Source: CAYPTB01 sp964413535 (GTDB lineage Bacteria > Planctomycetota > UBA1135 > GCA-002686595). Taken from it: 45,709 bases of DNA. A program made the position numbers and the translations under genes. The notes under the pieces are model-generated. The model was not told the origin of the DNA. It saw nothing but the letters and a program-made list of their open reading frames with translations, and ran no database searches. The stretch covers positions 1-45,709 of the forward strand of contig CAYPTB010000043.1 in NCBI GenBank assembly GCA_964413535.1. The letters are read 5' to 3'. Positions within the stretch are counted from its first letter, which is position 1. Every line of letters starts with the position of its first letter. This document shows, in pieces, positions 11,979-18,952 of the stretch.

Positions 11979-14863
11979 TGGACGACCGCTCCCTCGCTCG
12001 CCGACGGCGATTCCTCGCTCCCGAAGTCGTGCAGACCTCGCCCGTCGACTGCGGACCCGCCGCGCTCGCGTGTCTCTTGCGTGGGTACGGCATCGCCGCG
12101 ACGTACGAGAACCTGCGCGATGCGTGCGAGACGGACGTCGACGGGACGTCGATCGACGCGATCGAAGCGTATGCGCGCGAACGCTCGCTCGACGCGCGGC
12201 AGCTCCACGTTCCGCGCGAGCTCCTCGCGAGCGGCGCGGACGATCTCCTGCCCGCCCTGGTCGTCACGCGTCTCCCCGACGGCGCGAATCACTTCGTCGT
12301 CTGCTGGCGGCGCATGGGCGGCAGGCTGCAGGTCATGGACCCGGCGACCGGGCGCCGCTGGCCGCTCGCGGAGAAGTTCCTCGAGGAGGTGCACGAGCAC
12401 ACGCTCGTCGTGCCGGCTGCGCAATGGCGCGCCTGGGCCGGGAGCCCGGGCTACGTCGTCCCGCTCCGCCGGCGGCTCGTGCAGCTCGGGCGCTCGGTGG
12501 AGCACGCCGAACGGTTGGTCCGCGCGGCGCTCTCGGACCCCGGCTGGGAAGCGATCGCCGCGCTCGACGCGGCGACGAGGCTCGCCGAATCCGTGCTCTC
12601 GCGCGGCGGACTGCGCCGCGGGGACGAGGCGTTGCGCGCCGTCTCGGCCTTCGCCGAACGCGCGCGGGCCGGAGCGCGCAGCGAGAACCCCTCGATCCCG
12701 TGCGCGACGTGGCCGGCGCGGCCCGCGGGTCGCGCGGACGGGGTCGAGCTCTTGGAGGTGCGCGGCGCGGTGCTGCTCAGCGTCGCGGGCCGACGGCGCG
12801 CGTCGGGCGTGACGGACATCGCGCTTCCCGGGGAACGGGGGGAGCGCGGCGAGCGCGGGCAACGGTTCGAACGCGAGCCACGCCCCTCCGCGCAAGGCGA
12901 ACGCGCGCCGCTCGGGGAGTTGTGGAGACTGCTGCGCGCGGATGGACGGGCGGCTCCCGCCGCGCTCGTCGTGGCGCTGTTCGGAGCTGCGTTCGCCGTG
13001 CTCGTCCAGGCGCTGCTCCTGCGCGGGCTGATCGACGTCGGGCAGAGGCTCCCGCTGCCGGGAGAACGCCTCGCGGCGATCGGCGCCCTGGTCCTGTTCG
13101 CGCTCGCGGCCGCGACGCTCGACGTCGCCAATGCGTCGAACGTGCTGCGCTTCGGCCGGCGCCTCGAGCTCCGCTTGCGCCTGGCCTTCCAGGAGAAGAT
13201 CCCGCGTCTCGCCGATCGTTTCTTCCACAGCCGACCCGGCTCCGACATGGCGGAGCGCGGCCACGGCATCGTGCTCGCCCGCGGACTTCCCGGTATCGCC
13301 GCGCAGTTCCTGCGCTCGGCTTTCGAGCTGTGCCTGACGGCGGCCGGCATCGTGTGGCTCGACCCCGAGGTGGCGCCCATCGCGCTCGCCGCCGTCATCC
13401 TCTCGATCGCCCTGCCGCTACTCGGCGGCCAACGCTTCCTCGTCGAGCGCGATCTGCGAGTGCGCACCCACGGCGGAGCGCTGGCGCGCTTCCACCTCGA
13501 CGCCCTGCAGGGCTGCGTCCCCATCCGCACGCACGGCGCCGCGCGCGCCGTGCGCCGGGAGCACGAGGGTCTGCTCGTGGAGTGGCGCGCGGCGAGCGTG
13601 AGGTTGGCGGGCGCGGCCGTGTCCCAGGAGGTGCTCCTGGCGCTCTTGGGCTACGGTTTCGCCGCGTGGATCGTCGCAGCCCATCTCGCGCACGCGGGCG
13701 ACGCAGGCGGCGCGCTCCTGCTCGTCTACTGGACGCTCGGACTGCCCGTCCTGGGCGAGCGCTTGGCTGCGCTCGCGCAGCAGTATCCGGGACAGCGCAA
13801 CGCCGCTCGGCGCCTGCTCGAGCCGCTCGGCGCCGCGGAGGAAGCGGACGTGCATGGGTCGCCGAGCGTCGAGCCGAGTGATGCGGGTCGCGCGACCGAA
13901 CCCGGCGACGAACCGCGCTTCCACGCCCTCCGGGAGCACCGCAGTCGACTGCGCGCCGCCGGAAGCGCGGGTGCCGGGAGTCTGGCGGCTCGGCGCACCA
14001 TCCTGGCCCCAGAGCCGCGCGCGCACGAGGAGCTGCACAGGGCGGGCGCCGCCATCTCGCTCTGCGACGTGTCGGTCGAGGCCGGAGGACGAGCGCTCCT
14101 CGTCGATCTCGACCTCGAGCTCGAGCCGGGGAGCCACACCGCGATCGTCGGCGCGTCGGGAGCCGGGAAGTCCACGCTGCTCGGCCTGCTGTTGGGCTTC
14201 CACGCTCCTTCGCGAGGCGCGCTCGTGGTCGACGGCGGCGCCCTGGACGTCGCGCGGTTGCGCGAGTTGCGCCGCTCTACGGCGTGGGTCGATCCGGCCG
14301 TGCAGTTGTGGAACCGCTCGCTGCTCGAGAACCTGCTCTACGGAGCGTCGCCGGGGACGCGCGCGTCGATCGCGGAGGTCCTGCGCGACGCTCGACTCCT
14401 CGACGTCGTGGGGACGCTCGAGCGCGGGCTCGCGACGCCGCTCGGCGAGGGCGGCGCGCTCGTGTCCGGCGGCGAGGGGCAGCGCGTGAGGCTCGCGCGC
14501 GCGATGTTCCGCCGGGACGCTCGCCTCGCTCTGCTCGACGAGCCCTTCCGCGGCCTGGACCCCAGCGTGCGCCGCGAGCTCCTCGTGCGCGCGCGCGAGC
14601 TGTGGAGCGCGGCGACGCTCCTGTGCGTCACGCACGACGTGGAGGAGACGCTCGGCTTCGCGCGCGTGCTCGTGGTCGACCACGGGCGCATCGTCGAGGA
14701 CGGCGCGCCCGCGGAGCTCGCTCGTCGCACTGATTCCCGCTACCGGCGCATGCTCGACGAGGAGCGCGGGCTCTCCGCAGAGCTCGCTTCGAGTGGACGT
14801 TGGCGCCGCTTGTGGATCGAGGACGGTCGGCTCTGCGAGCGCGGGCAGGGAGGTGGAGCGTGA
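11978..14863 (+). CDS. Peptidase-containing ABC transporter (C39 domain + membrane domain + ATPase), NHLM-like
   Basis: 961 residues. Residues about 15-160 are a C39 cysteine peptidase with Gln19, Cys25 in SPVDCGPAAL, His105 in GANHFVVCW and Asp121 in VMDPATG, all catalytic positions intact; it should remove the leader of the exported peptide. The membrane domain spans about 325-595. The ATPase has Walker A GASGAGKST (about 726), signature VSGGEGQR, Walker B ALLDEP and the H-loop CVTHD. Typical peptidase-ABC exporters are nearer 700-750 residues; the excess is a linker of about 170 residues between C39 and membrane domain (with a GERGERGERG run) and a second linker of about 80 before the ATPase. 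It is coupled to its neighbours by overlapping stop/start codons on both sides. The likely substrates are the two peptides encoded at 17215 and 17567. Confidence 0.9.
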   Translation: MDDRSLARRRRFLAPEVVQTSPVDCGPAALACLLRGYGIAATYENLRDACETDVDGTSIDAIEAYARERSLDARQLHVPRELLASGADDLLPALVVTRLPDGANHFVVCWRRMGGRLQVMDPATGRRWPLAEKFLEEVHEHTLVVPAAQWRAWAGSPGYVVPLRRRLVQLGRSVEHAERLVRAALSDPGWEAIAALDAATRLAESVLSRGGLRRGDEALRAVSAFAERARAGARSENPSIPCATWPARPAGRADGVELLEVRGAVLLSVAGRRRASGVTDIALPGERGERGERGQRFEREPRPSAQGERAPLGELWRLLRADGRAAPAALVVALFGAAFAVLVQALLLRGLIDVGQRLPLPGERLAAIGALVLFALAAATLDVANASNVLRFGRRLELRLRLAFQEKIPRLADRFFHSRPGSDMAERGHGIVLARGLPGIAAQFLRSAFELCLTAAGIVWLDPEVAPIALAAVILSIALPLLGGQRFLVERDLRVRTHGGALARFHLDALQGCVPIRTHGAARAVRREHEGLLVEWRAASVRLAGAAVSQEVLLALLGYGFAAWIVAAHLAHAGDAGGALLLVYWTLGLPVLGERLAALAQQYPGQRNAARRLLEPLGAAEEADVHGSPSVEPSDAGRATEPGDEPRFHALREHRSRLRAAGSAGAGSLAARRTILAPEPRAHEELHRAGAAISLCDVSVEAGGRALLVDLDLELEPGSHTAIVGASGAGKSTLLGLLLGFHAPSRGALVVDGGALDVARLRELRRSTAWVDPAVQLWNRSLLENLLYGASPGTRASIAEVLRDARLLDVVGTLERGLATPLGEGGALVSGGEGQRVRLARAMFRRDARLALLDEPFRGLDPSVRRELLVRARELWSAATLLCVTHDVEETLGFARVLVVDHGRIVEDGAPAELARRTDSRYRRMLDEERGLSAELASSGRWRRLWIEDGRLCERGQGGGA

Positions 14864-16989
14864 GCCTGGAAGAGGCGTGCTGGCCGCTCGAGCGCGCGGC
14901 CGAAGCCCTCGAGCTCCTCGCGCGCCGCGCCGGTCTGCGGCCGGACCCGCTGCCGGAGAGTCTCGCGACATGGAGGCCAGGGGAGGGCTCCGTCGCGAGC
15001 TTCGGGCGCTGGATCGAACCCGTCGCCGCCCGGCTCGACATCGAGGTCGAGAGCGTCTCGACGACGCAGCGCGGAGCGCGCGCGCTGCTGGAGCGCGCGG
15101 GTCCCGCGCTCGTCCTCGTGGCGGGCGCGCCCGCTGCGCGCCTCGTCCTGCTCCTGCGCGTGGCGCGCGGAAGGGCGCGCGTGCTGGCGCCGAACGGCGC
15201 GCTCGAGACGCTGGCGCTCGACCTCTTGCGCGACGCGCTGTGTCGCCCCGTGGAGGCCCTGGCGCTGGACGACCTGCGCGGCCTGCTCGACGGGATCGGG
15301 CTCGAGCCTGCCCGGTACGCGCGCGCGCTGGAGGGGTTGCTCGACGTCCGGGTCGGCGAGCGCGAGGTCGATGGCGTGTGGCTGGTGCGGACGCCGCCGC
15401 ATCGCCCGTTGCTCCTCCAGCTCCGGGAGGCGGGCCTCGTACGTCGGCTCGCCTCGATCGGCGCGGCGCACGCGGCGCTGTACTGCGTTTGGATCGCCGC
15501 CTGGTACCTCGTGGGTCGCGGAGCGCTGGAGGGACGTTTCGAGGGGGCCTGGCTCGTCGCGTGGGTGCTGGCGCTCGCTACGATCGTTCCGCTGCGGCTC
15601 GTCGAGAGCTGGGTGGAAGCGCTGCTCGAGGTCGACGCGGGCGTGCTGCTCAAGCGCCGGCTCTTGAACGGAGCGCTGCGCCTCGAGCCGAGCGAAGTCC
15701 GCACGGCCGGAGCCGGCGGCCTCTTGTCGCGCGTGATGGAGTCGGAGGCGCTGGAGGCGCACGCGCTCGGGGCGGCGTTCCTCGCGCTGGCCGTCGCGGT
15801 CGAGATTCCCGTCGCGTGGTGGGTCCTCGGGCAGAGCGCAGGCAGGGGAACCTTGCCGCTCGTCTTCCTCGGCTTCCTGGCGCTCGCAGCCGCGCTCGCC
15901 TGGCGCCTCGACCGGCGGAACCGCGCATGGGTCGCGACGCGCCTCGACGTGACCCACGATCTCGTCGAGCGCATGGTCGGTCACAGGACGCGCCTCGCGC
16001 AGGTCGCGCTCGAGGACGCGAACCAGGGGGAGGACCTGCTCTTGGCGCGCTACGAGCGCGCGTCGCGCGCTGCGGACGGCGCGACGGTTCCGCTCGGAGC
16101 GCTCGTTCCGGCGGCCTTCGCCGTCGTCGGCCTGATCGGCCTCGCCCCCGCGCTCGCCGGCGGCCGTTCTTCGATAGGGGAGATCGCGGTCGCGCTCGGA
16201 GGCCTCCTGCTCGGCCAGCAGTCGCTGGCCAAGCTCGTCGGGTGCGCGGCCGCCCTGTCGTCGCTGCGGGTCGCGTGGCGCGAGGTCGGACCGATCTTCC
16301 GCGCGGGTGCGCGGCGCGAGTCGCTGGGAGTCCTGGGAGACGTGGGGGAGTTCGCCGAGAGCGCGGCGGGCCGAGACGATCCGATCGTGGACGCGCGCCG
16401 CGTTTCGTTCCGCTACCGCGAGCGCGGCGCGCTCGTCCTGCGCGACGTCGACCTCGAGGTGCGAAGCGGTGAGCGGGTCTTGCTCGAAGGTCCGTCGGGC
16501 AGCGGCAAGAGCACGCTCGCCGGGCTGCTGCTCGGCTTGCACGCACCCGAGACGGGAATGCTCCTCTTGCACGGGCTCGACTCGCTTTCGTGGGGCGCGG
16601 CGGCGTGGCGTCGCCGCATCGCCGCGTCGCCGCAGTTCCACGAGAACCACGTCTTCTCCGGCAGCCTCGCGTTCAACCTGCTGCTCGGTCGCGCCTGGCC
16701 CCCGTCGGAGGAGGACCTCGCCCTGGCGCTCGAGCTGTGCCGCGACCTTGGGCTCGCCGAACTCGTGGAGACGATGCCGGGCGGACTCGGCGAGACCGTC
16801 GGCGAGACCGGATGGCGGCTCTCGCACGGCGAGCGCGCGCGTCTGTTCGTCGCCCGCGCCTTGCTCCAGGACAGCGAGTTGCTCGTGATCGACGAGAGCC
16901 TGGGCGCGCTGGACGCGGCCGAGCGCCGGCGCGTGCTCGCCTGCGCCGAGTCCCGTGCGAACGCGCTCGTGCTCATCGCCCATGCTTGA
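14860..16989 (+). CDS. Second ABC transporter (membrane + ATPase), NHLM-type partner, ends at the H-loop
   Basis: 709 residues from the GTG at 14860, which overlaps the previous stop (GTGA) and has GGGAGGTGG at ideal spacing. An N-terminal domain of about 200 residues without peptidase motifs precedes the membrane segments (about 205-475), as in the second ABC protein of NHLM bacteriocin systems. The ATPase has Walker A GPSGSGKST (about 545), Q-loop SPQFHENHVF, a signature reading LSHGERAR instead of LSGGE, Walker B LLVIDES and D-loop GALDA. The protein stops directly after the H-loop histidine (VLIAHA), so the usual last 40 or so residues are missing; no other frame downstream supplies them. 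It probably forms a heterodimer with, or assists, the C39-ABC protein. Whether the short C-terminus is functional cannot be judged. Confidence 0.85.
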   Translation: MSLEEACWPLERAAEALELLARRAGLRPDPLPESLATWRPGEGSVASFGRWIEPVAARLDIEVESVSTTQRGARALLERAGPALVLVAGAPAARLVLLLRVARGRARVLAPNGALETLALDLLRDALCRPVEALALDDLRGLLDGIGLEPARYARALEGLLDVRVGEREVDGVWLVRTPPHRPLLLQLREAGLVRRLASIGAAHAALYCVWIAAWYLVGRGALEGRFEGAWLVAWVLALATIVPLRLVESWVEALLEVDAGVLLKRRLLNGALRLEPSEVRTAGAGGLLSRVMESEALEAHALGAAFLALAVAVEIPVAWWVLGQSAGRGTLPLVFLGFLALAAALAWRLDRRNRAWVATRLDVTHDLVERMVGHRTRLAQVALEDANQGEDLLLARYERASRAADGATVPLGALVPAAFAVVGLIGLAPALAGGRSSIGEIAVALGGLLLGQQSLAKLVGCAAALSSLRVAWREVGPIFRAGARRESLGVLGDVGEFAESAAGRDDPIVDARRVSFRYRERGALVLRDVDLEVRSGERVLLEGPSGSGKSTLAGLLLGLHAPETGMLLLHGLDSLSWGAAAWRRRIAASPQFHENHVFSGSLAFNLLLGRAWPPSEEDLALALELCRDLGLAELVETMPGGLGETVGETGWRLSHGERARLFVARALLQDSELLVIDESLGALDAAERRRVLACAESRANALVLIAHA

Positions 16990-17013
16990 TGTCCCGTGGC
17001 CGCCGGTCGACGC

Positions 17014-17033
17014 CCGACGGCGACGCCCGTCGG
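17014..17033 (+). terminator. Hairpin after the exporter operon
   Basis: CCGACGG (17014-17020) pairs with CCGTCGG (17027-17033), 25 bp after the ABC stop. No T-run follows. It may end or attenuate the exporter transcript before the precursor promoter. Confidence 0.35.
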
Positions 17034-17144
17034 CGACCTCGGCGGCGACCTCGTCGGCGGTGGCCGCTCTCGAGCGCTTTCGATCTCTCGCGAGCCGCGC
17101 CCTCCGCTCGCCGGGTCGAGATCGTGTCAGCGCACCAGAACGGC

Positions 17145-17173
17145 GTGACCCACTCCTCCGGGTCGGCTACCCT
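17145..17173 (+). promoter_or_regulatory. Promoter of the first graspetide precursor
   Basis: GTGACC (17145-17150), a 17-bp spacer, then TACCCT (17168-17173), 41 nt before the ATG at 17215. The second precursor has the same arrangement (TGAC core, 17 bp, TANCCT) at nearly the same distance. Confidence 0.6.
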
Positions 17174-17214
17174 CGGCATTCGTTCGAGAGTCCCCGAAAG
17201 GAAGGAGACGGCTC

Positions 17215-17412
17215 ATGAGCCAGACCGAGTCCAAGGTTCCGTTCTTCGCGCGCTATCTCGAAGGGCAGGCCTACCCAGCGGTGCAGAGCGACTTGAAGGC
17301 CGGCAAGGCGTCCAACCCGCGCTTGACCTTCGTGACCCTCAAGTATCCCTCCGACAACGAAGAGGGCCCCCCGCTGACCACGCTCAAGTTCCCCTCCGAC
17401 CAGGAGGGTTGA
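17215..17412 (+). CDS. Graspetide (microviridin-type) precursor peptide with two tandem cores, copy 1
   Basis: 65 residues with a strong GGAAGGAG site. The leader contains PFFARYLE (residues 9-16), matching the PFFARFLE helix by which microviridin leaders bind and activate their ATP-grasp ligases. Core 1 is TLKYPSDNEE (41-50), with every residue needed for the three microviridin crosslinks: by analogy Thr41-Asp47 and Ser46-Glu49 esters and a Lys43-Glu50 amide. After GPPL-T comes core 2, TLKFPSDQEG (56-65), where the last acidic residue is Gly, so only the two ester rings look possible. VQSDLKAG (23-30) resembles a double-Gly-type processing site and would release a 35-residue product after C39 cleavage (inference). 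Products of this family typically inhibit serine proteases. The first 21 residues are identical to copy 2. Confidence 0.92.
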   Translation: MSQTESKVPFFARYLEGQAYPAVQSDLKAGKASNPRLTFVTLKYPSDNEEGPPLTTLKFPSDQEG

Positions 17413-17418
17413 ACGCGG

Positions 17419-17435
17419 CGCCGGACCCACCGGCG
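17419..17435 (+). terminator. Hairpin directly after precursor 1
   Basis: CGCCGG (17419-17424) and CCGGCG (17430-17435) with a 5-nt loop, 6 bp after the stop. No T-run follows. It could stabilise or end the precursor transcript. Confidence 0.35.
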
Positions 17436-17497
17436 GGAACGCGTCGCGACCCTTACACGCTTCGAGCGCCGGGGGCGCGGCGGTTGGGGCTGCGGGG

Positions 17498-17526
17498 ATG
17501 ACGGCGCGCCGCAGGGGAGCTAGCCT
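17498..17526 (+). promoter_or_regulatory. Promoter of the second graspetide precursor
   Basis: ATGACG (17498-17503), a 17-bp spacer, TAGCCT (17521-17526), 40 nt before the ATG at 17567. The downstream stretch shares CGTTCGTT-type sequence and an AAGGAGGCGG ribosome binding site with the region before copy 1. Confidence 0.6.
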
Positions 17527-17566
17527 GGCGGTCGTTCGTTGTCCCTTTCCAGCAAGGAGGCGGCCC

Positions 17567-17761
17567 ATGAGCCAGACCGAGAGCAAGGTTCCGTTCTTCG
17601 CGCGTTACCTCGAAGGACAGGCCTACCCGCAAGTGAAGAGTGCTTTGAAGGCAGGCAGGAACGGCAAGCGCCCGATCTTCGTGACGCTCAAGTATCCCTC
17701 GGACAGCGAGGACAACCCGCCCGTCATCACGCTCAAGTACCCGTCGGACCAAGAGGGCTGA
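17567..17761 (+). CDS. Graspetide (microviridin-type) precursor peptide with two tandem cores, copy 2
   Basis: 64 residues with a strong AAGGAGG site. The leader carries PFFARYLE (9-16) and VKSALKAG (23-30), keeping the V-x-S-x-L-K-A-G pattern of copy 1. Core 1 is TLKYPSDSED (40-49): Thr40-Asp46 and Ser45-Glu48 esters are predicted, and the lactam partner of Lys42 would be Asp49 rather than Glu. Core 2 is TLKYPSDQEG (55-64), again with Gly at the last position and so no obvious lactam acceptor. The segment between leader and core (RNGKRPIFV) is basic and differs from copy 1 (KASNPRLTFV), while the cores are conserved: a tandem duplicate diversified outside the crosslinked residues. Confidence 0.92.
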   Translation: MSQTESKVPFFARYLEGQAYPQVKSALKAGRNGKRPIFVTLKYPSDSEDNPPVITLKYPSDQEG

Positions 17762-17799
17762 GCGAGCGCTTCGGCAAGGCACGGCGGGGGTGTGACCCA

Positions 17800-17820
17800 G
17801 CGCCAACTCGGAGCTGGCGC
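17800..17820 (+). terminator. Hairpin between precursor 2 and the ligase genes
   Basis: GCGCCA (17800-17805) pairs with TGGCGC (17815-17820); the loop contains CTC/GAG that can extend it. It lies in the 195-bp gap before the ligases and has no T-run. It may act as a partial terminator so that precursor mRNA exceeds ligase mRNA (inference). Confidence 0.4.
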
Positions 17821-17956
17821 CCCCCGTCGTTCCTCGGCCCCTCGGCGCCCCTCGGCGCCCGCCGGCGACCTGGAGCGCGGAGCCATGCGCCCAACGCTTG
17901 CAACGCTCCCTTACTCGCGGGCCGGACCCATCTCCGAGTAGAGCTGATCCACGAGG

Positions 17957-18952
17957 ATGTCCGCGCGCGCCCCCGTCGTCCTGATCCTCACGCACCGCGC
18001 GGACTACTACACGGTCGACCGCGTGGCGCAGGAGCTGGCCCTGCGCGGCGCGCGGGCGGTGCGCGTCGACACGGATCGCTTCCCGACGCGCGTGCGCATC
18101 AGCGCGCGGCTCTCGCCGGGCGGGGACGTCCACGAACTCGCGACCGATACTGACCGCGTCCGCGCCGAGGAAGTGCGCGCCGTGTGGATGCGGCACTTGT
18201 GGCCGCCCTGCTTCGAGGGGGAGGAGCTCGACCCCGCCTTCCTGAACGGCTGCATCGGCGAGTCGGCGGCCGCCTTCGAGGGCTTCCTCGACTCCGTTTC
18301 GCACGCGCACTGGATCAACCCGATCGCGCAAGACCGCGCGGCGGCGAACAAGCTCCTCCAACTGCGCGTCGCGCGCGAGGTCGGGTTGGCCGTGCCGCGC
18401 ACGCTCGTCACGAACGACCCGGAAGCGCTGCGAGCGTTCTACGACGAGACGGCGGGAGACCTGGTCGCGAAGCTCTTGACGCGTCTCACGACGAGCATGG
18501 AGAAGACGCCCTTCAACGTGCCCACGAGCCTCGTCAGCGCCGAGGACGTCGAGCAGGGCGAGCTCCTGCGCTACAGCCCGATGGTCTTCCAGGAGCGCGT
18601 GCCGAAGGACGTCGAGCTGCGCGTGGCCTGCGTGGACGGCGAGTGTTTCGTCGGGGCGATCGACGCGTCGCGCTCGTCGGCGGGGCGCGTCGATTGGCGT
18701 GAGGCGGATCCCGCGCAGGCGTCGTGGGAGCGCGGTGAGCTGCCGGACGACACGGCCGAGCGGCTGCGGGGTCTGATGCGCACGTTGGGGCTCGCGTACG
18801 GCGCCGTGGATCTGATCCGCACGCCGGAGGGCCGGCACGTGTTCCTGGAGGTCAACCCCAACGGCGAGTGGGGCATGCTCGAGCACGACCTCGGGCTCCC
18901 CATCGCCGCGGCGCTCGCGCGGGCGCTGCTCGTCGAGAGAGCGCGTTCGTGA
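17957..18952 (+). CDS. mdnB: MdnB-like ATP-grasp ligase (predicted lactam-forming graspetide ligase)
   Basis: 331 residues, the usual size for microviridin ligases. It begins with VLILTHRADYYTVDRVAQEL and RVDTDRFPTRV, has LQLRVAREVGL..PRTLVTNDPEA, the MVFQERVPKDVELRV strand, and the C-terminal metal/ATP motif EVNPNGEWGMLEHDLGLP. The combination THxxDxxTxDRV plus NPxGEWGMLExDL is, from memory, that of MdnB, which makes the Lys-Glu amide after the esters are in place; the neighbouring ligase has MdnC-type motifs instead. ATP is used to activate the side-chain carboxylate as an acyl phosphate. The start ATG at 17957 has only a weak ribosome binding site. Cytoplasmic. The stop overlaps the GTG of the second ligase. 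Confidence 0.9.
   Translation: MSARAPVVLILTHRADYYTVDRVAQELALRGARAVRVDTDRFPTRVRISARLSPGGDVHELATDTDRVRAEEVRAVWMRHLWPPCFEGEELDPAFLNGCIGESAAAFEGFLDSVSHAHWINPIAQDRAAANKLLQLRVAREVGLAVPRTLVTNDPEALRAFYDETAGDLVAKLLTRLTTSMEKTPFNVPTSLVSAEDVEQGELLRYSPMVFQERVPKDVELRVACVDGECFVGAIDASRSSAGRVDWREADPAQASWERGELPDDTAERLRGLMRTLGLAYGAVDLIRTPEGRHVFLEVNPNGEWGMLEHDLGLPIAAALARALLVERARS

Noticed and set aside
16990..17214. A frameshifted C-terminus of the second ABC protein
   Set aside because: The other frames give Arg/Ser-rich sequence without the usual strand and Gly motifs that follow the H-loop, so a simple frameshift does not explain the short end.
17762..17956. A third precursor peptide before the ligases
   Set aside because: No frame in this gap carries the PFFAR leader or a TxKxPSD core; only a hairpin is seen.
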